Origin: Pseudomonas lutea
Lineage (GTDB): Bacteria; Pseudomonadota; Gammaproteobacteria; Pseudomonadales; Pseudomonadaceae
Direction of reading: 5' to 3'
NCBI RefSeq assembly: GCF_000759445.1
Contig: NZ_JRMB01000001.1
Span: 1,054,001-1,118,000 of the forward strand
Length of the DNA stretch: 64,000 nt
Shown: one piece after another, positions 54,606-63,742 of the stretch
Layout: the number at the start of each line of letters is the position of its first letter
How positions within the stretch are numbered: position 1 is the stretch's first letter
Notes under the pieces: generated by a model
Told to the model about the DNA's origin: nothing
The model's input: only the letters and a program-made list of their open reading frames with translations
Databases searched by the model: none
Made by a program: the position numbers and the translations under genes

Positions 54606-55388
54606 TCACTTCTTCGCCTCCGCGTCCAAACGAATTTTTTGCAGTTTTTCAAAGTCGGGTTCTGATCTACCATCAGACTCTACTGTTCCGTCAGGGTAAT
54701 GAAACCCTATAAAATCCCCAATGACGTGTTTTTTGGGCGCTACAGACGTCACCACAAACCCTGAATGCAGAACCGGTTCAAAATATACATTTCTAGCCTG
54801 TGGCGCATAATACGTATAATCGCCACCGTCCTTCCCAGAAAGGCCTAGACGTTTAATATACCCACTAATGAAACTCTCTTTTATCCAAGGATATAAATCC
54901 TTCACAACATTCACCTCCGACCCGGTTACCGGGACTGGAGTTGAAACTCTAAGCTGAGGGTTGTTGTGATCGAAAGTTACAATTACTTCTGCGCCTGCGC
55001 CTGATACTACGCCCTTTCCAAAATTTTGTGGGTTTCGGTGAACAACGCTGAATACCACATTACTTAATCGCCATTCGCATGCGCCTCCGCCGTTCAGGAA
55101 AAGCTCTGTTTGATACATACCGGTCTCGCCACTAAGCTCAAACCTCCCCTCATAAAGGTTTTTGCCATCGACCCTTCGAGGCTGACCGTGTGCGTCATGA
55201 GTTACGCGTTGACATTTGGCCGATCGATACATAACACGCATAGCAGACGGCTTTAATTCTTCAGGAGTCTTTATAATAAACGTCACTTTTTCCCCGCTTG
55301 GTGGCGGTGAGAGGCTACGGTCAGTTGCACATCCGCTCACGAAAAACACTAGAGCCAGGGCTCCCACTAACGACTTCACGTTATTCAT
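54606..55388 (-). CDS. Lipoprotein, member D of the array (putative lipase immunity paralogue)
   Basis: This 260-residue lipoprotein has lipobox VSGC followed by ATDRS. It carries VMYRSAKCQRVTHD, LNGGGACEWRLSNVVFSVVH, GAGAEVIVTFDHNN, LYPWIKESFISGYIKRLGLS and APQARNVYFEPVLHSGFVVT, then APKKHVIGDFIGFHYPDGTV. The start at ATG 55388 is chosen for its signal sequence; the frame is open to 55430. It begins 38 bp after member E. It lacks the GTGGTV form found in B, C and E. Confidence 0.78.
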   Translation of the reverse strand: MNNVKSLVGALALVFFVSGCATDRSLSPPPSGEKVTFIIKTPEELKPSAMRVMYRSAKCQRVTHDAHGQPRRVDGKNLYEGRFELSGETGMYQTELFLNGGGACEWRLSNVVFSVVHRNPQNFGKGVVSGAGAEVIVTFDHNNPQLRVSTPVPVTGSEVNVVKDLYPWIKESFISGYIKRLGLSGKDGGDYTYYAPQARNVYFEPVLHSGFVVTSVAPKKHVIGDFIGFHYPDGTVESDGRSEPDFEKLQKIRLDAEAKK

Positions 55389-55426
55389 CCGGCCTTCCGA
55401 CAACATTCCGTAAACAGCGAGCGACT

Positions 55427-56221
55427 TCATTTCTTTACTTCCGCTTTAAGACGAATTTCCTGCAACTTCTCAAAATTAGGTTTTGACTTGCCGTCGGACT
55501 CTGTCGTCCCGTCAGGATAATGAAATCTCATAAAATCCCCAATGACGTGTTTCATTGGGGATATTGATGTTACTACATAGCGTGAATGCAACAACGGCTC
55601 AAAGTATATTTCACGCGCCTGAGGAGCCTTGTAGCTGATATACCCACCACCCTCACTAGACAAGCCTGCACGCTTAGCGTAACCATCAATGAATTTCTCG
55701 CTGACCCATGGGTAATAATCTTCCACGATCTTCAAACCCACCCCCGCCACAGTGCTCTCCCATCCAGTGCTGAATTGCGCGACATTATCGTCAAGCCTCA
55801 CAATTACGGTCCCGCCTGTTCCGTTTGTTACATTCGACCCAAAGCGACTTGGGATCCGGTACTTCACGCCGAATATGATATTACTTAACTGCCACTCGCA
55901 CCGCCCTCCGCCGTTAATAAATAATTCCGCCTCATACAGATTTGTAGCGCCGCGCTGCTTGAACGATGTTTCATAACCTTTATACCCGCTCAGCATTTGG
56001 GGCTTGCCATTGCTGTCATGGGATACCCGTTGGCAGATCGCTGATCGATACATAACACGCAGGGGCTTCGCTTCCAGTCCCTCAGGCATTTTTATACCAA
56101 TTTTAAGCTTCTCGCCGCCTGCCAAGGGAACCATGTTGTAATCCTGCGCGCAGCCGTTGAGAATAACTACAGCTGCGAATCCAAACAGCGAATTTCTTAG
56201 TTTGGATGGCAAGCTATTCAT
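55427..56221 (-). CDS. Lipoprotein, member E of the array; likely cognate immunity protein of the lipase
   Basis: This 264-residue lipoprotein has lipobox LNGC followed by AQDYN. It is directly downstream of the lipase gene and overlaps its end by eight bases, the usual position for a cognate immunity gene. Core features include VMYRSAICQRVSHDSNGKPQ, INGGGRCEWQLSNIIFGVKY, GTGGTVIVRLDDN, YYPWVSEKFIDGYAKRAGLS, and MKHVIGDFMRFHYPDGTTES. The conserved Cys in YRSAIC and in GGGRCEW occur in every array member and could form a disulfide. Confidence 0.8.
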   Translation of the reverse strand: MNSLPSKLRNSLFGFAAVVILNGCAQDYNMVPLAGGEKLKIGIKMPEGLEAKPLRVMYRSAICQRVSHDSNGKPQMLSGYKGYETSFKQRGATNLYEAELFINGGGRCEWQLSNIIFGVKYRIPSRFGSNVTNGTGGTVIVRLDDNVAQFSTGWESTVAGVGLKIVEDYYPWVSEKFIDGYAKRAGLSSEGGGYISYKAPQAREIYFEPLLHSRYVVTSISPMKHVIGDFMRFHYPDGTTESDGKSKPNFEKLQEIRLKAEVKK

Positions 56222-58256
56222 TTAACGCTCCCGATAGGCTCGCAACTGCATCGAAGCGTTGCAGCGCGACCATTCCGCCCTCCATCTCTTTAGTCACCTT
56301 CAATGTTGCACCGACCTTCTCATGCATCGACAGAAACCAGCAATTACGCTTATGTTCATCTTTCGGCGAAGTGCTGCCATGCTTTTCCATCTGCTGCTTA
56401 AAACGTTCAATTTCGGCTTGTGCTGCCAGCGGCGGTTTCCGTTTGGGTTCAATAGCCGCGCGTAGGCGATTGCTTATATGCATCATATATTGGCCCATCA
56501 TGTGGTTGCCGATACCTAACAGCCCTCCAGGCTTCATATTTTTATTCTCTACAAAGATACGGTTGAGCGTGTTGGGGTCTAGGCCGCCAATAAAGTTGAG
56601 TTGAGACTGTCCGGCCATCTCACTTTCTGCTTTGTTAAGACTCGGGACTAGATAAAGGTTTGGCCGCTCGGGTAGCCGGGTTTTTATGGTGTTGTAGTAG
56701 GGCGCACCTAGACCATCCTTACTCCGATACGCGGGATAAGAGGAACCACGGCTTTGCATATGCTGATCTACCCGGTAAAGCATGGCAATCTCGCCATGAT
56801 GGCCGTAAGGATCACCGAATTTGACGACATTAGTTGCCAAGGCTTGGCCCATCGACCAAGTGAAACCCAAAGTCGTGCCTAAAGGGCCGTAGAGCCTGTA
56901 CAGCTCGTTATCCAAATCTGCCTCAGGTGGCACGCTTGGAATAGTGTCGGTGTCATTAACGTGTCGAAAGTGGGCAAACTCAGTCAACCCCTTTAGCGCG
57001 TTGATGGTAAACGTGCGTGGCATGCCGTAGGTGTACAGGAGTGGTCTATAGTTCTTGAGCGTAGCTGCATGAATCAATCCCAGCGCACCGCCGAGGCTAT
57101 GTCCACAAATATAAAGCTTTCTCCCCTCAATACTTTGAGGCAGATCTTGCGTGAGATGGCCCGCATAACACTTCATCGCAGCCTTGAAGGCTCTCTGAAA
57201 CCCCAGGTGCACTCGCCCCTCAAGTGCCATATCTGCGCAGGTTACGGATGGTGCACAACCGGCTTTTAGCAAGGGCTCCACAGGGCGAAATGTAAGATCT
57301 GTTGCTAGATCAGGAGCATGGATCCGGTCGAAGTCGGTTCCTCGCCATGCCACCAGGACGTGAGCGGGGTTTGAAACGGTGAAAAGCTGGGTATCTCCCT
57401 CCGGAGGCACTGCGGTCGCAGTATTCATCCTGGTCCAGGTAATATATCTACCATCGAACGGAACGTCAGTGACAAGGCAGGCCCAATTTTTACCCCCATC
57501 CCATACTCGCGGGGTCCGTGACAGGTCCAGGCACTGCCGTCCGAAGAACTCGTCTGGAGAACCATGCTGAGCTATGTCTTCATTGCTGTACGACAAGATA
57601 CTCATCAGCCCCAGGTTGTAGGCATTCGCCAGGCTGTACTGAGTCTCGTCATGATGCAGCACCAACGACCACGCACGCAGCGGGCAAACTTCCAATACAT
57701 GCCGGGTGTTCAGTGCTTCATAAGGCACCGTAAACCCCGAAAACCCAGCGTCTGGAAAATGGTAGGCCGGCGCTGGAGCGAGCTCTGGCCATGACGGATT
57801 AAACGTCGGCAGCTGATCACACAGCTGCCCTATTCGCAGGTAGTGATAGGCATGCCCCAGCTCAATCGCCTGCGTTTCCACCGGTGAAAACCCCGGGCGC
57901 TGAACGCCGTACAGAGGTTTGCTGTCACTGACAGCGGGCCGCTCGGGCTCAGGCCTCACCGCTCGCAAGCGCCGCTGTTGGAGAACTTCAGCCAACGGCG
58001 TCGCAGGCATCAGCAGTGTCACGTCGAGGGGGTAAAGCGCCTCAAGTCGAATCACGCCCTGGGCATCAGTGCTCCCCGAGTACTCCGCGACGCAGCCATC
58101 CCGCACTGCCTGATTGACCACCCGCCATGGCAGATTAGCCAGCGGCTCGCCGAGTTCGTCCACCAGTTGAAATTCAACCCAATGGGTTTTCTGCGGGCCG
58201 ATGGCCACAGGCTTGTAGGTGCAAAATATGTCCGTCTGGTGCTTTCGGTCTTTCAT
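56214..58256 (-). CDS. T6SS class-3 lipase effector (Tle-type)
   Basis: The 680-residue protein has an N-terminal ~90-residue beta domain (HWVEFQLVDELGEPLANLPW, DAQGVIRLEALYPLDVTLLM) and a class-3 lipase core. The nucleophile Ser387 is in GHSLGGALGLIHA; the likely Asp437 is in HVNDTDTIPSVPP; the likely His486/487 is in YGHHGEIAML. LVAWRGTDFDRIHAPDLATD fits the oxyanion-side strand. There is no signal peptide, as expected of T6SS cargo. It lies between vgrG and lipoprotein genes, so it is probably a phospholipase delivered into rival periplasms. Pattern and layout recall Tle2 (TseL-like), but the class needs comparison. Confidence 0.88.
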   Translation of the reverse strand: MKDRKHQTDIFCTYKPVAIGPQKTHWVEFQLVDELGEPLANLPWRVVNQAVRDGCVAEYSGSTDAQGVIRLEALYPLDVTLLMPATPLAEVLQQRRLRAVRPEPERPAVSDSKPLYGVQRPGFSPVETQAIELGHAYHYLRIGQLCDQLPTFNPSWPELAPAPAYHFPDAGFSGFTVPYEALNTRHVLEVCPLRAWSLVLHHDETQYSLANAYNLGLMSILSYSNEDIAQHGSPDEFFGRQCLDLSRTPRVWDGGKNWACLVTDVPFDGRYITWTRMNTATAVPPEGDTQLFTVSNPAHVLVAWRGTDFDRIHAPDLATDLTFRPVEPLLKAGCAPSVTCADMALEGRVHLGFQRAFKAAMKCYAGHLTQDLPQSIEGRKLYICGHSLGGALGLIHAATLKNYRPLLYTYGMPRTFTINALKGLTEFAHFRHVNDTDTIPSVPPEADLDNELYRLYGPLGTTLGFTWSMGQALATNVVKFGDPYGHHGEIAMLYRVDQHMQSRGSSYPAYRSKDGLGAPYYNTIKTRLPERPNLYLVPSLNKAESEMAGQSQLNFIGGLDPNTLNRIFVENKNMKPGGLLGIGNHMMGQYMMHISNRLRAAIEPKRKPPLAAQAEIERFKQQMEKHGSTSPKDEHKRNCWFLSMHEKVGATLKVTKEMEGGMVALQRFDAVASLSGALNE

Positions 58257-58391
58257 GCCGGGTCCTTCCTGATTGAAGATTTCTTGCGGTGATGCCTTGT
58301 TACGGCTGGCCGTCTGGCATCGGGCGCTGTGTCGATAGCTGGCGCGACGCGCGTGGCGAACAGCTGTGGCCAGCGCACCCTTGAACGTCGG

Positions 58392-60929
58392 TCACGGCTC
58401 ATCGTGCTTTTCATCGGGAAACTCGATCACTACGTTCCCCGGCAGCAGCGTGTGAACCGGGATGGTTCTGCCGTCCTTGTCGGTCACGCCGGAGAAGCGC
58501 TCGCCCTCTTGGGTGGTGATCAGGTAACGGGCGAAGGGGGCGTAACCGTTATCCGGGCCGCTGAGGGTGTAGCCAGCGGCATAGCCCGGCGGTATCGGCG
58601 TTGCGGGGGTTGTCAGTGTGGTGGCACCGGCTTTCTGCACATAGACGGCCCGGTGATAGATGTTGCCCGGCGCGCCTAGCTCGATTTCGCCATCCTTGAT
58701 GCGGATGAATGCGCCGCCGCAGGTCAGAACCAGCTCGTTTGGCGCGCTGATCTCGACCCTGCCTGTCAGGCTCTCGATCTTGATGTCGTCGTTGGCCAGT
58801 GCGTGCAGTGCGCCGGTTTGGGCGTGAAGTTGAATGTCGTTCTGCACCGCCTTGAATTGGAGGCCCTGGGTAACGGCACACAGGCTGATCGCCCCCTCAG
58901 CAGTGCCGGTGATGTTGCGCCCGGCGCTGATATCGGTTGAGCGTGACGATGTGATGGCGACGCTTTCGCTGCCTGACGAAATGGCGATGGCCTCGGGCGT
59001 GACCAGCCCAATGCCTGCCGGGGCATGCAGCAATATGCCCGGCTCGCGAAGGTGGGTCAGCGCGGCAGCGAGGCTTGCCTGGCTGGAGGTGTCAGCCGGC
59101 GTCGTTTGCGCACTCCGCGCGGCCTGAGCCATGGACCGGGCCAACGACAATGCGCTTTCGAGTTGCTCGACTGCAGCGTCCATGTCGAGGTGCTGACCGT
59201 GCGCCTTGGTCTGTTCATCCGCACTGATAAACAGTCCATCCCCGGCCCGAATCGCACCCCGGCCATCGGTGCGCAGTTCAAACCCTTCACCACGCTTGAG
59301 CTTCTCGTCATCGACCAGATGCCCGAGATTCAGCTGGGTCTTGCCGCTGTGTTCGGTGCTGAGCTTGCTGTGCTCTTTGCCGCGCTCGTCCTCCATGCGC
59401 AGTTTGTTGTTGGCCGGGGTACGCAAGACATTGCGGGTGTAATCCCGGCGCAGCAACGTGACGTGGTCGGGATGTCGGCTGTCGTGCAAAGCGTGGGCGA
59501 TGTACGGCCGGTCGGGGTCGCCTTGTTCAAACGCAATCGCCACTTCGGTGCCGCAGATCAGCGGCAGGTGCAGGCCATGAGTGTCGCCGGCATAAGGTCT
59601 GGCCAAACGCAACCACAGGCTCTCCTGACCCGGCTTCCAGCTGTCGCGGTCGAATAAGAAGCTGACCTTGTAGCGGCCTTCACTGTCGATGTGGCTGTAG
59701 GGGTCATTGGCCAGCGAACTGGTCACACGGGCCGGAACAGTCCCGGCCATCTTTGGTTTTTCCAGCAACGGCGGTCGGAAGCACAGGCTTTCCGAATAGG
59801 GAATCGCCTCAAAGCTCAGCTCGAAACTGCGGTCCCGCGCGGCACGCAGTAGCAATCGAGTAACAACCGCACCCGGTTCAAACGCTTGGGGCGCGCCACC
59901 TGAAATGTCGAGCACCTGCGCCAACCCCAAAAACGCACTGCTACAAACACCACTCAGCCGGGTTTGATTATTCAGATACCGCTCATGCCGCAACCGCCCA
60001 TAGAAAAACCCGCTTTCCCCCAGCAGGTCCTCATCCTGATCAAGCTTGTCGCCGAGCGCGGTATAGGGCTCGGCATAGTGATACGCCTCACCATAAGTCG
60101 TCGTATCCCCCCGCGTCTGATCCACCGAACCGTCCAGCCATGCACGGGCATCGCGAGGGTGATAAGCCCGAAAGTGAATGTTCTTTTCGACCACCTCATG
60201 ATTCGCCTGCAACTGCCAGACGCCATCCTCGCCACTGCTTCCCAAACCGGACTGAGGGCGATACGGAAGACTGATCCGCGGCTTGACGTAGTGGCGCTGA
60301 TCGTCATGAAACTCGACCACCGCAAGGCCCAGTCGCTCGTCGTTGGTGAACCGGTACCAGATCCCCACCTCTGCGAGCAGCCGCGAAATAAAGGCCAGAT
60401 CACTCTCGCCGTACTGCATCACCTGCTCGCGACGTGGATACTCGCGCACAAGGGTGAACCGGAAATCCTGCCCCTCGAAATCATGCCGCGTGCGCAAGAT
60501 GCTCTCAACGATCTCCGGCACCGACTGGTGCTGGTAGATCCGGAATTGCTTGCCACGCCCGAGCAAGGCCAGCAGCGGCTGCAAGGTCACTTCATAACGT
60601 GCTTCATCCGCCGAACCCGAGAGCCGCTTGAAACCGGTAATGACACCATGCAGCGTGCGCAACGCCTGGACCTTCGGCCCCGGCAAGCCCCGAATGGCTT
60701 TGGGCAAGGTATGCGGGGCGGCATGCAGGCTGAACTGGGCGCTCTTGCCGAGGATTTGATCGGCCGCAATGTCGCGCTCAACGGAGGTAAATTCGATGCG
60801 GTAAAGAAACGGCTGGCTCAGCTGTTCTTCGCCCTCGAACGCCAAAACATCAAGGGGCACAGCGAGGCCATGAACTGCCAACTTGTGGCGGCTGTGATCG
60901 AAGAAACGTGCGATGGTGTCGTTCATCAT
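58392..60929 (-). CDS. vgrG: T6SS spike protein VgrG with C-terminal extension
   Basis: The 845-residue VgrG has the gp27-like N-terminal part (FFDHSRHKLAVHGLAVPLDV, EFTSVERDIAADQILGKSAQ), the gp5-like OB region (SEGRYKVSFLFDRDSWKPGQ, WLRLARPYAGDTHGLHLPLI, AFEQGDPDRPYIAHALHD), a DUF2345-type needle (GRNITGTAEGAISLCAVTQG) and a C-terminal tail of ~75 residues (AGYTLSGPDNGYAPFARYLI, FSGVTDKDGRTIPVHTLLPG) that looks like a transthyretin-type docking domain. Such tails recruit Tle effectors. The start overlaps the clpV stop; the gap to the lipase is 135 bp. Confidence 0.94.
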   Translation of the reverse strand: MMNDTIARFFDHSRHKLAVHGLAVPLDVLAFEGEEQLSQPFLYRIEFTSVERDIAADQILGKSAQFSLHAAPHTLPKAIRGLPGPKVQALRTLHGVITGFKRLSGSADEARYEVTLQPLLALLGRGKQFRIYQHQSVPEIVESILRTRHDFEGQDFRFTLVREYPRREQVMQYGESDLAFISRLLAEVGIWYRFTNDERLGLAVVEFHDDQRHYVKPRISLPYRPQSGLGSSGEDGVWQLQANHEVVEKNIHFRAYHPRDARAWLDGSVDQTRGDTTTYGEAYHYAEPYTALGDKLDQDEDLLGESGFFYGRLRHERYLNNQTRLSGVCSSAFLGLAQVLDISGGAPQAFEPGAVVTRLLLRAARDRSFELSFEAIPYSESLCFRPPLLEKPKMAGTVPARVTSSLANDPYSHIDSEGRYKVSFLFDRDSWKPGQESLWLRLARPYAGDTHGLHLPLICGTEVAIAFEQGDPDRPYIAHALHDSRHPDHVTLLRRDYTRNVLRTPANNKLRMEDERGKEHSKLSTEHSGKTQLNLGHLVDDEKLKRGEGFELRTDGRGAIRAGDGLFISADEQTKAHGQHLDMDAAVEQLESALSLARSMAQAARSAQTTPADTSSQASLAAALTHLREPGILLHAPAGIGLVTPEAIAISSGSESVAITSSRSTDISAGRNITGTAEGAISLCAVTQGLQFKAVQNDIQLHAQTGALHALANDDIKIESLTGRVEISAPNELVLTCGGAFIRIKDGEIELGAPGNIYHRAVYVQKAGATTLTTPATPIPPGYAAGYTLSGPDNGYAPFARYLITTQEGERFSGVTDKDGRTIPVHTLLPGNVVIEFPDEKHDEP

Positions 60930-63553
60930 TCGCCCTCCGCCAGCGCTACGTCACCGACAAAGTCCAAGGTGATACCCGCGACTTCACAGTGGCCCAGCCG
61001 CACGCCACGGGTGACCAATTGCGCCGCCTGGCGCTGCAACAGTTGCTGACTGAGCACCGGCAAAATTTGTTGATTGAGCAGGCTGTCGATGTTTCGGGCG
61101 CCGCTGTCCGGCAGCAGGCAGGCGTCGACCAGCGCGTCGTGCAGGCGCGGGTCCACCTGGCAGTCGAGTCCGTAATGCCGGTTTAAACGGGCGGCGACCT
61201 TGCCCAGCTTGAGGGCGACGATGCGCTTGAGCGCCGCAGCCTCAAGTGGCCGGTAGATGAGGGTCTGGAAGCGCGCCAGCAGGGCCGGCTGGAAATGCTT
61301 GCGCAACACCGGCCGCAGCTGTTCGTGAAGTTCGCCGTCGGATGCGTCGGGGTGGTCCTGAACAAAGTCCTGCAGCAGGTCACTGCCCAGGTTCGAGGTC
61401 ATGACGATGACCGTGTTGCGAAAGTCGATTTCGCGACCTTCGCCGTCGCGCATGAAGCCGCGATCAAACACTTGGTAGAACAGGTTGAGCACGTCGCGGT
61501 GGGCTTTTTCCACTTCGTCGAGCAGCACCACGCTATAGGGGCGCTGGCGCACGGCTTCGGTGAGCACCCCGCCTTGCCCGTAACCGACATAACCGGGCGG
61601 CGCGCCTTTGAGCTGGCTGACGGTGTGGGCTTCCTGGTACTCGGACAGGTTCAGGGTGATCAGGGATTTGTCACCACCGAACAGCGTGTCGGCCAGTGCC
61701 AGGGCCGTTTCGGTCTTGCCGATGCCGCTGCTGCCGACCAGCAGGAACACGCCCAGCGGCGCATGCTCTTCGGTAAGCCCGGTTTTTGCGGCGCGCAGCC
61801 GTTGCGCCATCGCCGTCAAGGCGCGGTCCTGACCGATTACCCGATCCGCCAGCGTTTGCTCCAGCATCAGCAGGCTGGACTGTTCGTCCTTGAGCAGGCT
61901 GCTCAGCGGCACGCCGGTCCAATCCGCGATCACTTGCGCGACACTGCGTGCGTCAACGTCCAGCGACAGCAGCGGCGCGTCGCCCTGCACCGCCTTGAGC
62001 TGCGCCTGCACGGCCGCGTACGCCTCAGCGTCGTCCACGTCGGCATGGCGTGCGGCAAGCAATCGGTTGGATAATTCGAGCTCGTCGCCGTGCTGGCGCT
62101 CCAGGCTCGCCAGCGCTGCGCCATGGGCGGCAAGCTGCGCGGCGATGGCGGCCAGACGCTCGTCGGCGTTGCGCCCATTGATGCGCGCGTCCTCCTCCAG
62201 CGCCTGGCGCTCCTGTTCCAGTGCGCACTGCAGCGCTTTGAGGGTGACAAGGGGTTGCGGCTGGCAATCCAGGCTCATGCGCACCCGGGCGCTGGCGGTG
62301 TCGAGCAGGTCGACGGCTTTGTCCGGCAGTTGCCGACCGGGCAGATAACGGCGCGACAGCAGCACGGCGGCCTGGATGGCGGTGTCTTCGATGTGCACGC
62401 CGTGGTGGCTGGCGTAGCGCGCCTTCAAGCCGCGCAGCATGACCATCGCGGTGGCATCGTCCGGCTCGTCGACCTTGACGGTCTGAAAGCGCCTTTCCAG
62501 CGCCGGGTCACGCTCGAAGTACTGCTTGTACTCACCCCAGGTGGTGGCGGCGATGGTGCGCAGTTCGCCACGCGCCAACGCCGGTTTCAGCAAATTGGCG
62601 GCGTCGGCACCGCCAGCCTGATTGCCGGCGCCGATCAAGGTGTGCGCTTCGTCGATGAACAGCAGCACGGGGTGTTCGGCCTGCTGCACGGCTTCGATCA
62701 CGTCCTTGAGACGCTGCTCGAACTCACCTTTGACGCCGGCGCCCGCTTGCAAAAGGCCCAGGTCCAAGGTGCGTACGCTGACCGGTTTCAGGCTGGCAGG
62801 CACGTTACCCGCAACGATGCGCAAGGCCAGGCCTTCGACCAGCGCCGTCTTACCCACCCCCGGCTCGCCCACCAGAATCGGGTTGTTCTTGCGTCGCCGG
62901 CTGAGGATGTCGATGACCTGACGAATCTCGTCGTCACGGCCCAGCACCGGGTCGATTTCTCCCCTGCGCGCCTTGTCGGTGATGTCCTGGGTGAACCTTG
63001 CCAGCGCCGGATTCCCCGGCTCGCCGCCACACGCCTTAGGTGGTGCATTCGGGGTCAGGTCCAGACACTCTGGCGGCTGTTGGCGCTCGTCAGAGTGCTG
63101 GTCGAGCACCGGCAGCAGGTGACGCAGCTGCACATCGCTCACGCTCAGCAGCGGCCAGGCATCGACGCAGGCCAACAGCTTGGGGCTCTCGATCAGCGCG
63201 GCGAGTACGTCGGCCGAGCGCAGTTGCTGGTTGTCCTCTTCCATCGAGGCGCGCAGCCAGGCGTTCTTGATCAGCAACTGCAATTTGTCGCACAGCTGCG
63301 GCCGGACTTGCACGCTGCGCGGCAGGCTGTCCAGGTGGTCGAGCAGCCCGCGCCACAGCGCGTCGATGTCCCACTCGTAACGCCGGCCGATCAGCACCAG
63401 ATCGCCATCGCCCTGCCCCAGCAGTTTCAACAGCCAATGCTCAATGGTGATGTGGCCGTGCCCGCGGCTTTGACACAGCGTCGCCGCCGCGCTGAGCGCG
63501 TGGGCGCAAAATGGGTTGAGGCGGCGAAGCAAACCTGAAGAGCTCTGTGCCAT
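60926..63553 (-). CDS. clpV: T6SS AAA+ ATPase ClpV (TssH)
   Basis: The 875-residue ClpB-family ATPase disassembles the contracted sheath. It has an N-terminal repeat domain that would bind TssC (LLRRLNPFCAHALSAAATLC, GHITIEHWLLKLLGQGDGDL), AAA1 with GEPGVGKTALVEGLALRIVA and LFIDEAHTLIGAG, a coiled-coil middle, and AAA2 with GSSGIGKTETALALADTLFG and VVLLDEVEKAHRDVLNLFYQ. The ATG at 63553 (MAQSSSGLLRR) fits the family; the frame stays open upstream to 63688 with Arg-rich shadow codons. vgrG overlaps its stop. Confidence 0.95.
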   Translation of the reverse strand: MAQSSSGLLRRLNPFCAHALSAAATLCQSRGHGHITIEHWLLKLLGQGDGDLVLIGRRYEWDIDALWRGLLDHLDSLPRSVQVRPQLCDKLQLLIKNAWLRASMEEDNQQLRSADVLAALIESPKLLACVDAWPLLSVSDVQLRHLLPVLDQHSDERQQPPECLDLTPNAPPKACGGEPGNPALARFTQDITDKARRGEIDPVLGRDDEIRQVIDILSRRRKNNPILVGEPGVGKTALVEGLALRIVAGNVPASLKPVSVRTLDLGLLQAGAGVKGEFEQRLKDVIEAVQQAEHPVLLFIDEAHTLIGAGNQAGGADAANLLKPALARGELRTIAATTWGEYKQYFERDPALERRFQTVKVDEPDDATAMVMLRGLKARYASHHGVHIEDTAIQAAVLLSRRYLPGRQLPDKAVDLLDTASARVRMSLDCQPQPLVTLKALQCALEQERQALEEDARINGRNADERLAAIAAQLAAHGAALASLERQHGDELELSNRLLAARHADVDDAEAYAAVQAQLKAVQGDAPLLSLDVDARSVAQVIADWTGVPLSSLLKDEQSSLLMLEQTLADRVIGQDRALTAMAQRLRAAKTGLTEEHAPLGVFLLVGSSGIGKTETALALADTLFGGDKSLITLNLSEYQEAHTVSQLKGAPPGYVGYGQGGVLTEAVRQRPYSVVLLDEVEKAHRDVLNLFYQVFDRGFMRDGEGREIDFRNTVIVMTSNLGSDLLQDFVQDHPDASDGELHEQLRPVLRKHFQPALLARFQTLIYRPLEAAALKRIVALKLGKVAARLNRHYGLDCQVDPRLHDALVDACLLPDSGARNIDSLLNQQILPVLSQQLLQRQAAQLVTRGVRLGHCEVAGITLDFVGDVALAEGE

Positions 63554-63702
63554 GGGTCGTCGTCCTTGTACGCAAAGGGGATCGTGCCGGCAGCGAGGCC
63601 GGCGGCCGGTCACTGCTTGCCGGGGGTTCTTGAGTCGCGAGTTACTGGCGGGATGTGCTGGGTTGAACGCCCGCCTGCGGACCCTCAACCCAGCACACCG
63701 CA

Positions 63703-63733
63703 GCCGGCAGGCAAACGCTGCCTGCCTGCCGGC
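63703..63733 (-). terminator. Hairpin between hcp and clpV
   Basis: GCCGGCAGGCA and TGCCTGCCGGC form an 11-bp perfect stem with a nine-base loop, 10 bp past the hcp stop. No T-run follows, so it may attenuate or protect hcp mRNA rather than end it. Such hairpins after hcp would keep Hcp, the most abundant component, in excess. Confidence 0.6.
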
Positions 63734-63742
63734 CGTGCAGCG

